From: Enterobacteriaceae bacterium 89
GTDB taxonomy: Bacteria; Pseudomonadota; Gammaproteobacteria; Enterobacterales; Enterobacteriaceae
Reading direction: 5' to 3'
Assembly: GCA_014156375.1 (NCBI GenBank)
Contig: RQJH01000001.1
Coordinates: forward strand, 496,001 to 560,000
Length of the DNA stretch: 64,000 bases
Of the stretch, positions 30,072 to 39,653 are shown piece after piece; the stretch's first letter is position 1, and the number at the start of each line of letters is the position of its first letter. Position numbers and translations under genes: made by a program. The notes below the pieces were generated by a model. The model made no database searches. It had not been told where the DNA came from and saw only the letters and a list, made by a program, of their open reading frames with translations.

Positions 30072-31064
30072 ATGAAAATCAAAGCCACGATTGAACGTAT
30101 TCCCGGCGGAATGATGCTGATCCCGCTGCTGCTCGGTGCAGTGCTAAATACCCTGGCACCCGACACCGGTAATTATTTTGGTTCTTTCACTAAAGGAATG
30201 ATTGGCGGCACGGTGCCTATTCTGGCCGTCTGGTTTTTCTGTATCGGCGCATCAATAGATTTGCGCGCGACGGGCACGGTATTACGCAAATCCGGCACCC
30301 TGGTGGTGACCAAAATAGCCGTAGCCTGGATAGTGGCAATGATTGCTTCCACCTTCATTCCTGACGGCGGAATTCAGACCGGATTCTTCGCTGGCTTATC
30401 CGTGCTGGCGCTGGTTTCCGCCATGGATATGACCAACGGGGGTTTGTACGCCAGCCTGATGAATCAGTACGGTTCGAAAGAAGAATCTGGTGCCTTTGTG
30501 CTGATGTCGCTGGAGTCTGGCCCGCTGATGACCATGGTGATCCTCGGCTCTGCCGGGCTGGCCACTTTTGAACCTCATCATTTCATCGGTGCCGTGCTGC
30601 CCTTCCTGATCGGTTTTGCGTTGGGCAACCTCGATCACGATCTGCGTGCGTTCTTCAGCAAAGCCACGCCAGTGCTGATCCCATTCTTCGGTTTTGCCCT
30701 CGGCAACACCATCAACCTGAGCGTGATTATGGACACTGGGCTGCTGGGGATCGTGCTGGGCGTGGCAGTGATTTTCATCACCGGTATTCCGCTGATTATT
30801 GCGGACAGAGTGATTGGCGGCGGTAACGGTACTGCCGGAGTGGCAGCCTCTTCGGCCGCAGGCGCTGCGGTGGCTAACCCGGTGATCATTGCGCAGATTA
30901 ACCCGGCATTCGAACCGGTCGCCGCTTCAGCCACTGCGCTGGTTGCCGCCAGCGTGATTGTCACTGCGATTCTGGTACCGATTATCACCGCACTGTATGC
31001 CAAACGCTTTGGTCAGCCTCAGGAAGGGAAAGTGGTGGAGCAGGTTACAGTGGAAAATCATTAA
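30072..31064 (+). CDS. kdgT: 2-keto-3-deoxygluconate permease KdgT
   Basis: A 330-residue inner-membrane proton symporter with about ten hydrophobic segments, starting [22 protein letters not shown] and containing [20 protein letters not shown]. It imports 2-keto-3-deoxygluconate from pectin and alginate breakdown. In E. coli K-12 kdgT is elsewhere (88 min); here it lies between proP and yjcZ-crfC, so it is a locally inserted or relocated gene. A CCCTCTCCC-type repeat follows its stop. Confidence 0.95.
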   Translation: MKIKATIERIPGGMMLIPLLLGAVLNTLAPDTGNYFGSFTKGMIGGTVPILAVWFFCIGASIDLRATGTVLRKSGTLVVTKIAVAWIVAMIASTFIPDGGIQTGFFAGLSVLALVSAMDMTNGGLYASLMNQYGSKEESGAFVLMSLESGPLMTMVILGSAGLATFEPHHFIGAVLPFLIGFALGNLDHDLRAFFSKATPVLIPFFGFALGNTINLSVIMDTGLLGIVLGVAVIFITGIPLIIADRVIGGGNGTAGVAASSAAGAAVANPVIIAQINPAFEPVAASATALVAASVIVTAILVPIITALYAKRFGQPQEGKVVEQVTVENH

Positions 31065-31082
31065 GGCCTGCACCATTTAATG

Positions 31083-31217
31083 CCCTCTCCCCAGCCCTCT
31101 CCCAAAGGGAGAGGGAGAAAAACGAGAGGGAGAGCGCAATCAGTTCCCTCTCCCCCTGGAGTTGAGGGAGCATACGGACAGTTCCCTCTCCCTTGGGAGA
31201 GGGTTAGGGAGAGGGGG
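31083..31217. repeat. CCCTCTCCC-family palindromic repeat, copy 2
   Basis: CCCTCTCCCCAGCCCTCTCC at the left end and GGGAGAGGGTTAGGGAGAGG at the right end frame two internal CCCTCTCCC/GGGAGAGGG blocks. It fills most of the gap between the convergent kdgT and yjcZ. Confidence 0.85.
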
Positions 31218-31240
31218 AGCAAACGACTCTATACCCCAAA

Positions 31241-32116
31241 TCACTCAACCTCATCCACAAACAGCTCTTCTATCATCGCATCCACCAGCCGCGTCGCGGA
31301 ACAGAGCCGCGGCATGCCCAGCGCCACCGGCTGCCAGGTCTGGGTGACGGACCAGCACACCGGCTGACGTACCGCATCACAGCGGCTGCCGAGCCAGGCC
31401 AGCATCTCTTTGTAGTCCATCAGCCCAACCGAGGACGGAGACGCCAGCCATTGATGGTAAAAATGTCGGGTCTCTTTCGCCGCGCCGATCTCCTCAGCAA
31501 GATACTGGGCGGTCATCGAGCGCAGGTTGTCTTTTAATAATCCGCGAACTTCATCGTTCGCCAGCCGCCATGCGTCACCAAAAGCCCCCCAGCGCAGCTC
31601 TTCCAGCACGATAAAACAGCGCCCCGCCAGCGACCAGCCGTTGTAATGACCGGCATGCCAGCGGGTAAAGACTTCATCGCTGTGCAATCCGGACTCCACC
31701 ACCAGCCCGCGCTGCGTCAGCGCCCGCTGCTTATGCTCCGCCCGCAGGCTGAACTGCTCACCGACCAGGCCAAACTGCTGGCGCAGCTCCGCGGAGCCCT
31801 GGCTCTTGTTCTGTAAAATATGCAGATAGCGGCTCATCCGGCTCAGCGCCAGATGACCGGGATCGAACTGCCCGGCCAGCTTCTCCGCCAGCCCCAGTCG
31901 CATCGCCGGATTATCGCTGAACAACCCGGCAACGGACCACGGACGCAGCTGCGTTTGCGCCACAATTTCATTCATCAGGCGCTCGCGAAACTGCTGTTGC
32001 TGGGGGGCCAGCCTGTACTGCCGGGGATTGTCGATCCCCAGAATTAAATCAACCATAAACCGGGCGTGGAGGGATTCAAGCCTGGCGCCCGGCCCTTCCA
32101 GCAATCGCGTGTTCAT
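31241..32116 (-). CDS. yjcZ: YjcZ family protein
   Basis: A 291-residue soluble protein without signal peptide or obvious catalytic motif. It matches YjcZ of E. coli in length and in its position directly after crfC. Its start codon overlaps the crfC stop (ATGA), so it belongs to the same operon. The role is unknown; the linkage suggests a function with the dynamin-like CrfC. Confidence 0.88.
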   Translation of the reverse strand: MNTRLLEGPGARLESLHARFMVDLILGIDNPRQYRLAPQQQQFRERLMNEIVAQTQLRPWSVAGLFSDNPAMRLGLAEKLAGQFDPGHLALSRMSRYLHILQNKSQGSAELRQQFGLVGEQFSLRAEHKQRALTQRGLVVESGLHSDEVFTRWHAGHYNGWSLAGRCFIVLEELRWGAFGDAWRLANDEVRGLLKDNLRSMTAQYLAEEIGAAKETRHFYHQWLASPSSVGLMDYKEMLAWLGSRCDAVRQPVCWSVTQTWQPVALGMPRLCSATRLVDAMIEELFVDEVE

Positions 32117-34425
32117 CTCTGTTCGGCCGCAAAAAGGGTTTGAATATCATCGCGCAACAGGCGCGCATCTTCTTCAATCCAGCGAACCGTGGCCAGATCC
32201 TGCCTGAGCTGCTGGCAGAGCGTGGTCACGCTGGATTGATGCTGCTGGCGAAGAAGCAAACTCTCCTGCAAACTTTTTTGCAGGCCGCTGAGGCTTTGGG
32301 AAAACTCCGCGAAAAAAGTCGCCATTCCTGCCGTAACAGAGACATCGACTTGCGCCGCCAAAGCTTTAAGGATTTGTGTACAGAAGCCACAGACGCTGTC
32401 GATGATCCGCCCTTTAATCGCTTCCACATCAATCAAGTAGCGGGTTTTGGTCATCACATAATCATCCCAGCCCCAGTTCGGATTATTGAACCAGCGGCTG
32501 ACGGTATCCCTCATCCCGCCGCGCAACGTGCCCACCGGCCGGTCTTCGGTGGCAATCGCGCCGTTAAACCACTGCGGCATGGTGATTTGCAGCGATCCGG
32601 CCTGAAACACGGGCAGCGTAATGCGGGCACGAAATCCCGCGCGCTGCAGCTCTTCCTTGATGTGAGATTCAATCGGCCGCATCGCGTCATCCAGCGAGCG
32701 GCTCAGCGAGGTTTCCAACTGACCAAAGCGCAGGGACAGCTCGCGGATGATGCTCTGCTGGCAGGCAAAAATCGTGCCTTCGCAATCGGCGCGGATAATG
32801 CTGAGTAGCCGGTTAGCCTGCTCTTCATCTTCCAGAATCAGCTCCTGGCCGGTGCCCTCCTGCGACCAGCGCAGATCGGCGTCGTTGGCTACGCTCATCA
32901 GATGCAGGTTTTCGACGCTGAAGCAGCTCTCCACCAGCTGCAAAATCTCATGCTGCTGCTCGTCGATAAAGGCTTTCGCCGCCGCCATCGCCTGCTCCAC
33001 CTCATGAGCAATTTCTTCATTCACCACCCGCTGGCGCATCTCGAACTGCACCATATCCTCTTCCAGACGGGCAATATTGTCCTGAAGCTGCCCGGACGCG
33101 ACCGTCAGCCCCTGGAAGCGAAACTCCAGAAAATCGCGGGCATTCTGCGCGTAGTTAAGCAGCTTGTGCGACGCAGAGCGAAGCGCAAACAGCGACGCAT
33201 TGGCATGGGCCGCGTGCAGCAGCATGTTAATCGGTTTTTCAAACAGCGAATCTTCCCACAGCAAATCGGCGGCGTGGCGAATGTGGGTCAGATCGTCGAG
33301 ATCGGCGGTTCGCCAGCGCCGGCCCAGAGCGGCTTCGGCAAAATCCTGCACCCAGCGCTGCTCCTGGTGATCGGGCAGCTTGCCGTAAGTGGCAATTTCG
33401 TGACGGGCACGATTCGCCAGATAGCCCCACATCGAGGAAACGGGATAGATTTGTCCCGGCGTGATGTAGCCTTTCATCAGCGTGCCGGAGATCATCGCGC
33501 GAACCTGATCTTCATCGTCGCTGTTGCGATCTTTCTGATCAAATTTATTCACCAGCGCATACAGCGGCACGGATTTGCTGACCGCCGCCACGGCCTGGCG
33601 CACATCCTGATCGGAAATCGACTTGAGCTGGGTGTAATCCATTACCGCCAGCACCGCAGAAGCGCGCGCCAGCTGCTCGTTGAGCATTTTTTGCAGATGA
33701 GGCTGCCCGGCTTCATTTGGCCCCGGAGTGTCCAGCAGCGTCAGCTGGCCTGGGTTCTCCCCCAATCCCGCCAGATGAACGAATTCCACTTCAATCACCG
33801 GAATATGTTCAATAGCGGCATAATCGGCAAAAGGAAAATCCACATCCAGCGCACGGGAAAGACGGACCAGATCGTTAAGGCTTTTCAGACACTGAAAAAT
33901 AGGCTGAGCGCCAAGGTAATGCTTTTCAAACGCCACGCCGCCGATAATACGTTCCAGCAGCGCGTTCATGTCTTTATCCATTTCTACCCGGAGCGCCAGC
34001 TTTGTCCGATCAATATGACGAAGGCGTTCCTGTAATTCGTGCATTAAGCGTTCAATGGGCTCAACGTGAATAAAATTCAGCACCGGTTCTTTTTGCCCCG
34101 GAGTATGGCGAATGAGCGTCGGCAATGCAGTCATAGGACGGTTGCGGTTCGGCAACACCTCGGTCCCGACGATGGCGTTGATGGTGGTCGATTTCCCGGC
34201 CTTCATGGTCCCGACGATGGCCAGCACCATCTCCAGACGGGTGATCTTTCGCAGTTCGTTAGTCAGGGTGCCCTGCTGAGCGGCGAACATGGAACGGCCC
34301 GGATCGGCCTGCAAATCCGCAGGGGTATGGCCCGGCAACGCATTGACGGTATCCAGATGTCGTAATGCCAGCTGCAGTAAGCGTTCAGCTTCCTGACTTA
34401 ATTCGAATATTGTCTGTGTGTACAT
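32113..34425 (-). CDS. crfC: Dynamin-like GTPase CrfC (YjdA)
   Basis: A 770-residue large GTPase. G1 is GTMKAGKSTTINAIVG (about residues 72-87), G3 is DTPGPNE (about 236) and G4 is NKFD (about 295). The long C-terminal half is helical with coiled-coil character. E. coli CrfC (742 residues) binds the replication clamp and co-localises sister replication forks. The copy here is some 28 residues longer, chiefly in the helical stalk. It is the first gene of crfC-yjcZ and diverges from phnA. Confidence 0.93.
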   Translation of the reverse strand: MYTQTIFELSQEAERLLQLALRHLDTVNALPGHTPADLQADPGRSMFAAQQGTLTNELRKITRLEMVLAIVGTMKAGKSTTINAIVGTEVLPNRNRPMTALPTLIRHTPGQKEPVLNFIHVEPIERLMHELQERLRHIDRTKLALRVEMDKDMNALLERIIGGVAFEKHYLGAQPIFQCLKSLNDLVRLSRALDVDFPFADYAAIEHIPVIEVEFVHLAGLGENPGQLTLLDTPGPNEAGQPHLQKMLNEQLARASAVLAVMDYTQLKSISDQDVRQAVAAVSKSVPLYALVNKFDQKDRNSDDEDQVRAMISGTLMKGYITPGQIYPVSSMWGYLANRARHEIATYGKLPDHQEQRWVQDFAEAALGRRWRTADLDDLTHIRHAADLLWEDSLFEKPINMLLHAAHANASLFALRSASHKLLNYAQNARDFLEFRFQGLTVASGQLQDNIARLEEDMVQFEMRQRVVNEEIAHEVEQAMAAAKAFIDEQQHEILQLVESCFSVENLHLMSVANDADLRWSQEGTGQELILEDEEQANRLLSIIRADCEGTIFACQQSIIRELSLRFGQLETSLSRSLDDAMRPIESHIKEELQRAGFRARITLPVFQAGSLQITMPQWFNGAIATEDRPVGTLRGGMRDTVSRWFNNPNWGWDDYVMTKTRYLIDVEAIKGRIIDSVCGFCTQILKALAAQVDVSVTAGMATFFAEFSQSLSGLQKSLQESLLLRQQHQSSVTTLCQQLRQDLATVRWIEEDARLLRDDIQTLFAAEQR

Positions 34426-34648
34426 GGTTAAAGTATTCCCTTAACGCAAATTTTATAACTTATATTTGTCAGACGTTTTTTATTTCCTGCTCTTATTTTT
34501 TATAGTGTTATGCGCGCTGAGAAAAAACTCAGCGCGTAAATAATCGAGGAAATATATAGATTAGCGCTATAAATAACATTCGACAGGATATATTGCCTCT
34601 CTTTTTTTATCCGTCACGAAAGCGTCATACAACAACCGGCAAATAGTC

Positions 34649-34677
34649 CCGACAAACGTAGGGACATGAAGTATAAT
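34649..34677 (+). promoter_or_regulatory. phnA promoter
   Basis: A perfect -10 TATAAT (34672-34677) lies 17 bp after CCGACA (4 of 6 matches to TTGACA). Transcription would start near 34684, leaving a leader of about 65 nt before phnA. The rest of the 320-bp crfC-phnA gap is AT-rich and geneless. Confidence 0.7.
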
Positions 34678-34691
34678 GAGTGATACTTTTA

Positions 34692-34731
34692 GCGCTCAGC
34701 CGCAGTCTGGAAGGCCTGAGCCGCGTTTTTA
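34692..34731 (+). terminator. Leader hairpin before phnA, possible attenuator
   Basis: GCGCTCAG pairs with CTGAGC-CGC (8 bp with a one-base bulge) across a 16-nt loop and is followed by GTTTTTA. It lies between the TATAAT and the phnA start, inside the predicted leader. It resembles an intrinsic terminator, but the loop is large. Confidence 0.4.
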
Positions 34732-34748
34732 TCATTTATGAGGTTCCC

Positions 34749-35084
34749 ATGTCTCTGCCACACTGCCCAAAATGCAACTCTGAATACACCTACGAAGACA
34801 ACGGAATGTTTATCTGCCCGGAATGCGCCCACGAATGGAACGATGCTGAACCGTCTCAGGATGCCGACGCGCTGATCGTTAAAGACGCCAACGGCAACCT
34901 GCTGGCCGATGGCGACAGCGTCACCGTGGTCAAAGACCTGAAAGTCAAAGGCAGCTCTTCGATGCTGAAAATCGGCACAAAAGTGAAGAATATCCGTCTC
35001 GTTGAAGGCGATCACAACATCGATTGCAAAATTGATGGTTTTGGCCCGATGAAGCTGAAATCTGAGTTCGTGAAGAAGAACTGA
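34749..35084 (+). CDS. phnA: Zinc-ribbon protein PhnA (YjdM)
   Basis: A 111-residue protein with an N-terminal zinc ribbon (CPKC at about residue 6 and CPEC at about 24) and a C-terminal SH3-like domain ending [13 protein letters not shown]. Despite the name it is not needed for C-P bond cleavage, and its role is unclear. The ATG at 34749 gives the conserved [13 protein letters not shown] start. It heads the phnA-phnB-phnF... order. Confidence 0.95.
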   Translation: MSLPHCPKCNSEYTYEDNGMFICPECAHEWNDAEPSQDADALIVKDANGNLLADGDSVTVVKDLKVKGSSSMLKIGTKVKNIRLVEGDHNIDCKIDGFGPMKLKSEFVKKN

Positions 35085-35097
35085 TCCCCTGCATCAT

Positions 35098-35179
35098 TGC
35101 CCGGTGGCGGCTTCGCCTTACCGGACCTACAAAACCGCATTAAACTGTAGGTCCGGCAAGCGGTAGCGCCGCCGGGCAG
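35098..35179. repeat. BIME: two inverted REP units after phnA
   Basis: GCCCGGTGGCGGCTTCGCCT followed by TACCGGACCTAC, then an inverted GTAGGTCCGGCAAGCGGTAG followed by CGCCGCCGGGCAG, about 18 bp apart. Confidence 0.9.
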
Positions 35180-35255
35180 ATTAAATCCTACCGCCTGGTT
35201 ACTTTCACGCTGCATAACTACACTTAATCGGTCAATTCAGACCGAGGTCATCGTT

Positions 35256-35684
35256 ATGCCTTTAAGTCCCTACCTCCACTTTGCCGGTCGCTGCGCCGAA
35301 GCCCATGAGTTTTATAAGCAGGCGCTGAATGCCCAGGTCGCTTTCAAACTGACCTTTGGCGAAATGCCCAAACCTGACAGCGAAGAAGGCTGTCCTTCCG
35401 GCATGCAGTTCCCACCGGATGCCATTGCCCACTCCAGCGTCATGATTGCGGGCAGCCACATCATGATGAGCGACGGGATGACCGGCAGCGTCAGTCACTC
35501 CGGCTTCACACTGTCGCTTGAGACTCAGGATGTGAATGAAGGAAAACGCTGGTTCGACGCACTCACGCCCGGCGGCAACATTGAAATGGACTGGCAGGAA
35601 ACCTTCTGGGCCCATGGATTTGGCAAAATCGTCGATAAATTTGGTATTCCCTGGATGGTTAACGTCGCCAAACAGCCGCAGTAA
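35256..35684 (+). CDS. phnB: PhnB (YjdN), VOC/glyoxalase-fold protein
   Basis: A 142-residue vicinal-oxygen-chelate-fold protein, family 3-demethylubiquinone-like. It has the conserved start SPYLHFAGRCAEAHEFYKQAL and end WAHGFGKIVDKFGIPWMVN. Its function is unknown; in E. coli it neighbours the phn operon but is dispensable for phosphonate use. The start has GAGGTCATCGTT before the ATG. Confidence 0.93.
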   Translation: MPLSPYLHFAGRCAEAHEFYKQALNAQVAFKLTFGEMPKPDSEEGCPSGMQFPPDAIAHSSVMIAGSHIMMSDGMTGSVSHSGFTLSLETQDVNEGKRWFDALTPGGNIEMDWQETFWAHGFGKIVDKFGIPWMVNVAKQPQ

Positions 35685-35766
35685 TTCTCCCTGAGGGCGG
35701 GCCTTCCCGCCCTGTCACACGACTCACCTCAACTCTTCATCTCTCAGTCACCGGCCCTTAACCGCG

Positions 35767-35781
35767 CTGTCATATTGTCAC
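35767..35781 (+). promoter_or_regulatory. Degenerate Pho-box-like sequence upstream of phnF
   Basis: CTGTCAT and TTGTCAC occur in direct orientation, separated by 1 bp instead of the 4 bp of a standard PHO box. GATATC, 9 bp further on, could serve as a weak -10. It may be a remnant of the PhoB control region that normally precedes phnC. Confidence 0.35.
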
Positions 35782-35800
35782 GCCACGATATCGGCAGTTT

Positions 35801-35955
35801 CCCCCTCACCCCGGCCCTCTCCCCAGAGGGGCGAGGGAGAAAAACGAAGACTCCGGCCTGTCCCCCTGTCCCAAGTGAGGCGAGGGAGAAAGCCGAATCA
35901 GCAACGGCTCCGGCCTGTCCCCTCTCCCTTCCAGGGAGAGGGTTAGGGTGAGGGT
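35801..35955. repeat. CCCTCTCCC-family palindromic repeat, copy 3
   Basis: A more diverged copy in the phnB-phnF gap. It starts CCCCCTCACCCCGGCCCTCT and ends CCAGGGAGAGGGTTAGGGTG, with two internal GGCGAGGGAGAAA blocks. It occupies the position where phnCDE stand in E. coli. Confidence 0.8.
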
Positions 35956-35988
35956 CACTGGCAGCTAAGCCGCTAAGAGGTCTTTTTT

Positions 35989-36717
35989 ATGATCCACTTG
36001 TCCAGACATCCGACCAGTTACCCGACGCGCTACGAAGAGATTGCCGCAAAGCTTGAACAGGAGCTGCGCAGCCAGTACCGCTGCGGTGACTATCTCCCCG
36101 CTGAGCATCAGCTTGCCGCTCGCTTTGAGGTGAATCGCCACACCCTGCGTCGCGCCATTGACCAGCTGGTGGAAAAAGGCTGGGTGCAGCGTCGTCAGGG
36201 CGTGGGCGTGCTGGTGCTGATGCGCCCGTTCGACTATCCGCTGAACGCTCAGGCGCGTTTCAGCCAGAACCTGCTCGATCAGGGCAGCCACCCGACCAGC
36301 GAAAAACTGCTGTCGGTACTACGCCCGGCTTCCAGCCACGTCGCCGACGCGCTCGGCGTGCAGGAAGGCGACAACGTCATTCACCTGCGCACCCTGCGTC
36401 GGGTCAACGGCGTCGCGCTGTGTCTTATCGATCACTATTTCGCGGATATGCGCTTCTGGCCTGCCCTTCAGCGCTTCAACAGCGGTTCGCTGCACGATTT
36501 CCTGCGTGACGAACTGGCTATCAGCCTGACCCGCACACAGACGCGGATCAGCGCCCGCCGCGCGCAGGCGAAAGAAAGCAAAATCCTCGAAATCCCGAAC
36601 ATGGCGCCGCTGCTGTGCGTGCGCACTCTGAACCATCGTGAAGGCGAAGTGAACGCGGCGGAGTACTCCGTCAGCCTGACCCGCGCCGACATGATTGAAT
36701 TCACCATGGAGCACTGA
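35989..36717 (+). CDS. phnF: GntR-family regulator PhnF
   Basis: A 242-residue regulator of the GntR/HutC subfamily. The N-terminal winged HTH (DYLPAEHQLAARFEVNRHTLRRAIDQLVEKGWVQRRQGVG) is followed by a UbiC-like (UTRA) ligand domain. E. coli PhnF has 241 residues. Its stop abuts the phnG start (TGAATG), so it opens the phnFGHI... run. With phnCDE missing, it is the first gene of the operon here. Confidence 0.96.
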   Translation: MIHLSRHPTSYPTRYEEIAAKLEQELRSQYRCGDYLPAEHQLAARFEVNRHTLRRAIDQLVEKGWVQRRQGVGVLVLMRPFDYPLNAQARFSQNLLDQGSHPTSEKLLSVLRPASSHVADALGVQEGDNVIHLRTLRRVNGVALCLIDHYFADMRFWPALQRFNSGSLHDFLRDELAISLTRTQTRISARRAQAKESKILEIPNMAPLLCVRTLNHREGEVNAAEYSVSLTRADMIEFTMEH

Positions 36718-37170
36718 ATGCACTTTGATACTGCCACCCGTCAGCGCTGGATGTCGGCGCTGGCCCACAGCGAACCCGCGCAGCTGGCGGCCCGTATCCA
36801 GGCCCTGAAGCTGACGCCGGAGTATGAAGCGATCCGCACGCCAGAAAGCGGCCTGGTACAAATCCAGGCGCGAATGGGCGCAACGGGCGATCGTTTTTTT
36901 GCCGGTGACGCCACGCTGACCCGCGCCGCCGTGCGCCTGGCCGACGGTACGCTCGGCTATAGCTGGATCCTCGGGCGCGATAAAGCCCAGGCAGAGCGCT
37001 GTGCGGTGATCGACGCTCTGCTGCAGCTACCTGCTCATTTTCAGACTCTGATGGAAACCCTGATTGCCCCGCTGGAAGCCGAACGCGCCGCCCGAATCGC
37101 CGCTCGTCAGGCCGAAGTGAACACCAGCCGGGTGGACTTCTTTACCTTAGTGCGTGGAGACAACGCATGA
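36718..37170 (+). CDS. phnG: C-P lyase core subunit PhnG
   Basis: The 150-residue subunit of the PhnGHIJ core complex. With PhnI and PhnH it helps displace adenine of ATP by phosphonate to form ribose-1-phosphonate-5-triphosphate. The start directly follows the phnF stop, and the ATGA overlap with phnH shows translational coupling. Confidence 0.97.
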   Translation: MHFDTATRQRWMSALAHSEPAQLAARIQALKLTPEYEAIRTPESGLVQIQARMGATGDRFFAGDATLTRAAVRLADGTLGYSWILGRDKAQAERCAVIDALLQLPAHFQTLMETLIAPLEAERAARIAARQAEVNTSRVDFFTLVRGDNA

Positions 37171-37751
37171 CCCTACAAACTGCTTTTCCTCTTCCGGTGC
37201 AGGATGCCCAGCACAGTTTCCGCCGTCTGCTGAAAGCCATGAGCGAGCCAGGCGTGATTGTCTCGCTGCATCAGCATAAACACGGCTGGCAGCCGCTCTC
37301 CCCGGCCACCACCAGCGTGCTGCTGACGCTGGCGGACAACGACACCCCGGTGTGGCTGTCTGCCTCGGTGGATAACGACATTGCCCGCCAGAACCTGCGT
37401 TTTCACACTAACGCCCCGCTGGTCGATCAGCCCCAGCAGGCGCTGTTTGCGGTAACGGATTCGTCTATTAGCGTCGAGCAGCTGAACGCCCTCTCCACCG
37501 GCAGCGCGATTGCCCCGGAAACCAGCGCCACGCTGGTGGTGCAGGTCAGCAGCCTGAGCGGCGGGCGCATGCTGCGTCTGACCGGCGCGGGCATTCAGGA
37601 CGAGCGCATGATCGCCCCGCAGCTGCCGGAATGCATTATTCACGAACTGACCGAGCGCCCGCACCCGTTCCCGCTGGGCGTAGATCTGATTCTGACCTGC
37701 GGCGAACGCCTGCTGGCGATCCCGCGCACCACCCACGTGGAGGTTTGCTGA
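37167..37751 (+). CDS. phnH: C-P lyase core subunit PhnH
   Basis: A 194-residue PLP-transferase-like fold protein that has lost PLP binding and is a structural member of PhnGHIJ. It overlaps phnG by 4 bp and phnI by 1 bp (TGATG). Confidence 0.97.
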   Translation: MTLQTAFPLPVQDAQHSFRRLLKAMSEPGVIVSLHQHKHGWQPLSPATTSVLLTLADNDTPVWLSASVDNDIARQNLRFHTNAPLVDQPQQALFAVTDSSISVEQLNALSTGSAIAPETSATLVVQVSSLSGGRMLRLTGAGIQDERMIAPQLPECIIHELTERPHPFPLGVDLILTCGERLLAIPRTTHVEVC

Positions 37752-38815
37752 TGTACGTTGCCGTCAAAGGGGGCGAAAAGGCAATTGCTGCCGCGCACGC
37801 CCTCCAGGAGAGCAAAAGACGCGGCGATCCTGATATCCCCGAACTTAGCGTCGCGCAAATCGAACAGCAGCTGAATCTGGCGGTGGATCGGGTGATGACC
37901 GAAGGCGGCATCGCCGACCGCGAACTGGCGGCCCTGGCGCTGAAGCAGGCCAGCGGTGATAACGTCGAAGCCATCTTCCTGCTGCGCGCCTACCGCACGA
38001 CGCTGGCGAAACTCGCCGTCAGCGAGCCGCTCAACACCGCTGATATGCGCCTTGAACGCCGCATTTCTGCCGTCTACAAAGACGTGCCTGGCGGTCAGCT
38101 TCTCGGCCCGACATATGACTACACTCACCGCCTGCTGGATTTCACCCTGCTGGCGAACGGCGAAACGCCGGAGCTTGCTACCAGCGACGACCCCTCTTCC
38201 GCCTCTCCCCACGTTTTCAGCCTGCTGAGCAAACAGGGGCTGGCAAAAGCGGAAGAAGATGGCGGCGAAATCCCTGACGATATTACCCGCACACCACCCG
38301 TTTATCCCTGCTCCCGCGCTTCACGTCTGCAACAGCTGATGCGCGGTGATGAAGGCTATCTGCTGGCGCTGGCGTACTCCACCCAGCGCGGCTACGGGCG
38401 CAATCACCCCTTTGCAGGGGAAATCCGCAGTGGCGCGGTAGACGTTGAAATTGTGCCGGAAGAGCTGGGTTTTGCGGTGAACGTCGGCGAACTGCTGATG
38501 ACCGAATGCGAAATGGTTAATGGTTTTGTGGCACCCGAAGATGAAAATCCGCACTTCACCCGCGGCTACGGGCTGGTATTTGGCCTGAGCGAGCGTAAAG
38601 CGATGGCGATGGCGCTGATGGATCGCGCGCTTCAGTCTCCGGAGTACGCTGAAAATATCGATGGCCCGGCGCAGGATGAAGAGTTCGTGCTGGCCCACGC
38701 CGACAACGTCGAGGCCGCAGGCTTCGTCTCGCATCTCAAACTGCCGCACTACGTCGATTTCCAGGCCGAACTGGAACTGCTGAAACGCCTGCAACAGGAG
38801 CGCAACCGTGGCTAA
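37751..38815 (+). CDS. phnI: C-P lyase core subunit PhnI
   Basis: A 354-residue protein starting [21 protein letters not shown], equal in length to E. coli PhnI. It is the nucleosidase-like catalytic component that joins phosphonate to the ribose of ATP. The start at 37751 is set by the TGATG junction with phnH and the conserved N-terminus. It overlaps phnJ by 8 bp. Confidence 0.98.
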   Translation: MYVAVKGGEKAIAAAHALQESKRRGDPDIPELSVAQIEQQLNLAVDRVMTEGGIADRELAALALKQASGDNVEAIFLLRAYRTTLAKLAVSEPLNTADMRLERRISAVYKDVPGGQLLGPTYDYTHRLLDFTLLANGETPELATSDDPSSASPHVFSLLSKQGLAKAEEDGGEIPDDITRTPPVYPCSRASRLQQLMRGDEGYLLALAYSTQRGYGRNHPFAGEIRSGAVDVEIVPEELGFAVNVGELLMTECEMVNGFVAPEDENPHFTRGYGLVFGLSERKAMAMALMDRALQSPEYAENIDGPAQDEEFVLAHADNVEAAGFVSHLKLPHYVDFQAELELLKRLQQERNRG

Positions 38816-39653
38816 CCTCACCGGCTATAACTTCGCGTACCTCGACGAACAGACCAAGCGCATGATCCGCCGCGCCATCCTTAAAGCTGTGGCCATTCCC
38901 GGCTATCAGGTGCCGTTTGGCGGCCGCGAAATGCCGATGCCGTACGGCTGGGGCACCGGCGGTATTCAGTTGACGGCAAGCGTCATTGGCGAAGCCGACG
39001 TGCTGAAAGTGATCGACCAGGGCGCAGACGACACCACCAACGCGGTGTCGATCCGCAACTTCTTTAAGCGCGTGACCGGGGTGAACACCACCGAAAAAAC
39101 CGAAGACGCGACGCTGATCCAGACCCGTCACCGGATCCCCGAAACGCCGCTGACTGAAGATCAGATTCTGATCTTCCAGGTGCCGATCCCGGAGCCGCTG
39201 CGCTTTATCGAACCGCGCGAAACCGAAACCCGCACCATGCATGCACTGGAAGAGTACGGCGTGATGCAGGTGAAGCTGTATGAAGATATTGCCCGCTTCG
39301 GCCATATCGCCACCACCTACGCCTACCCGGTGAAGGTCAACGATCGCTACGTGATGGATCCGTCGCCGATCCCGAAATTCGACAACCCGAAGATGGACAA
39401 CATGCCCGCCCTGCAGCTGTTCGGCGCCGGGCGTGAAAAACGCATCTACGCCGTGCCGCCGTACACCAAAGTGGAAAGCCTGGACTTCGACGATCACCCG
39501 TTCACCGTGCAGGCGTGGGATGAACCCTGCGCCATCTGTGGCTCGCGCCACAGCTATCTGGACGAAGTGGTGCTCGACGACAGCGGCAAACGCATGTTCG
39601 TCTGCTCCGATACCGATTACTGCCGCCAACAGAGCGAGGCGCAAAGCCAATGA
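38808..39653 (+). CDS. phnJ: Carbon-phosphorus lyase PhnJ (radical SAM)
   Basis: A 281-residue enzyme that cleaves the C-P bond of ribose-1-phosphonate-5-phosphate, releasing for example methane. The four conserved cysteines are present near the C-terminus (CAIC at 241/244, VC at 266, YC at 272). Three bind the [4Fe-4S] cluster and Cys272 is the thiyl residue. The GTG start follows CAGGAG. The gene appears intact and functional. Confidence 0.98.
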   Translation: MANLTGYNFAYLDEQTKRMIRRAILKAVAIPGYQVPFGGREMPMPYGWGTGGIQLTASVIGEADVLKVIDQGADDTTNAVSIRNFFKRVTGVNTTEKTEDATLIQTRHRIPETPLTEDQILIFQVPIPEPLRFIEPRETETRTMHALEEYGVMQVKLYEDIARFGHIATTYAYPVKVNDRYVMDPSPIPKFDNPKMDNMPALQLFGAGREKRIYAVPPYTKVESLDFDDHPFTVQAWDEPCAICGSRHSYLDEVVLDDSGKRMFVCSDTDYCRQQSEAQSQ

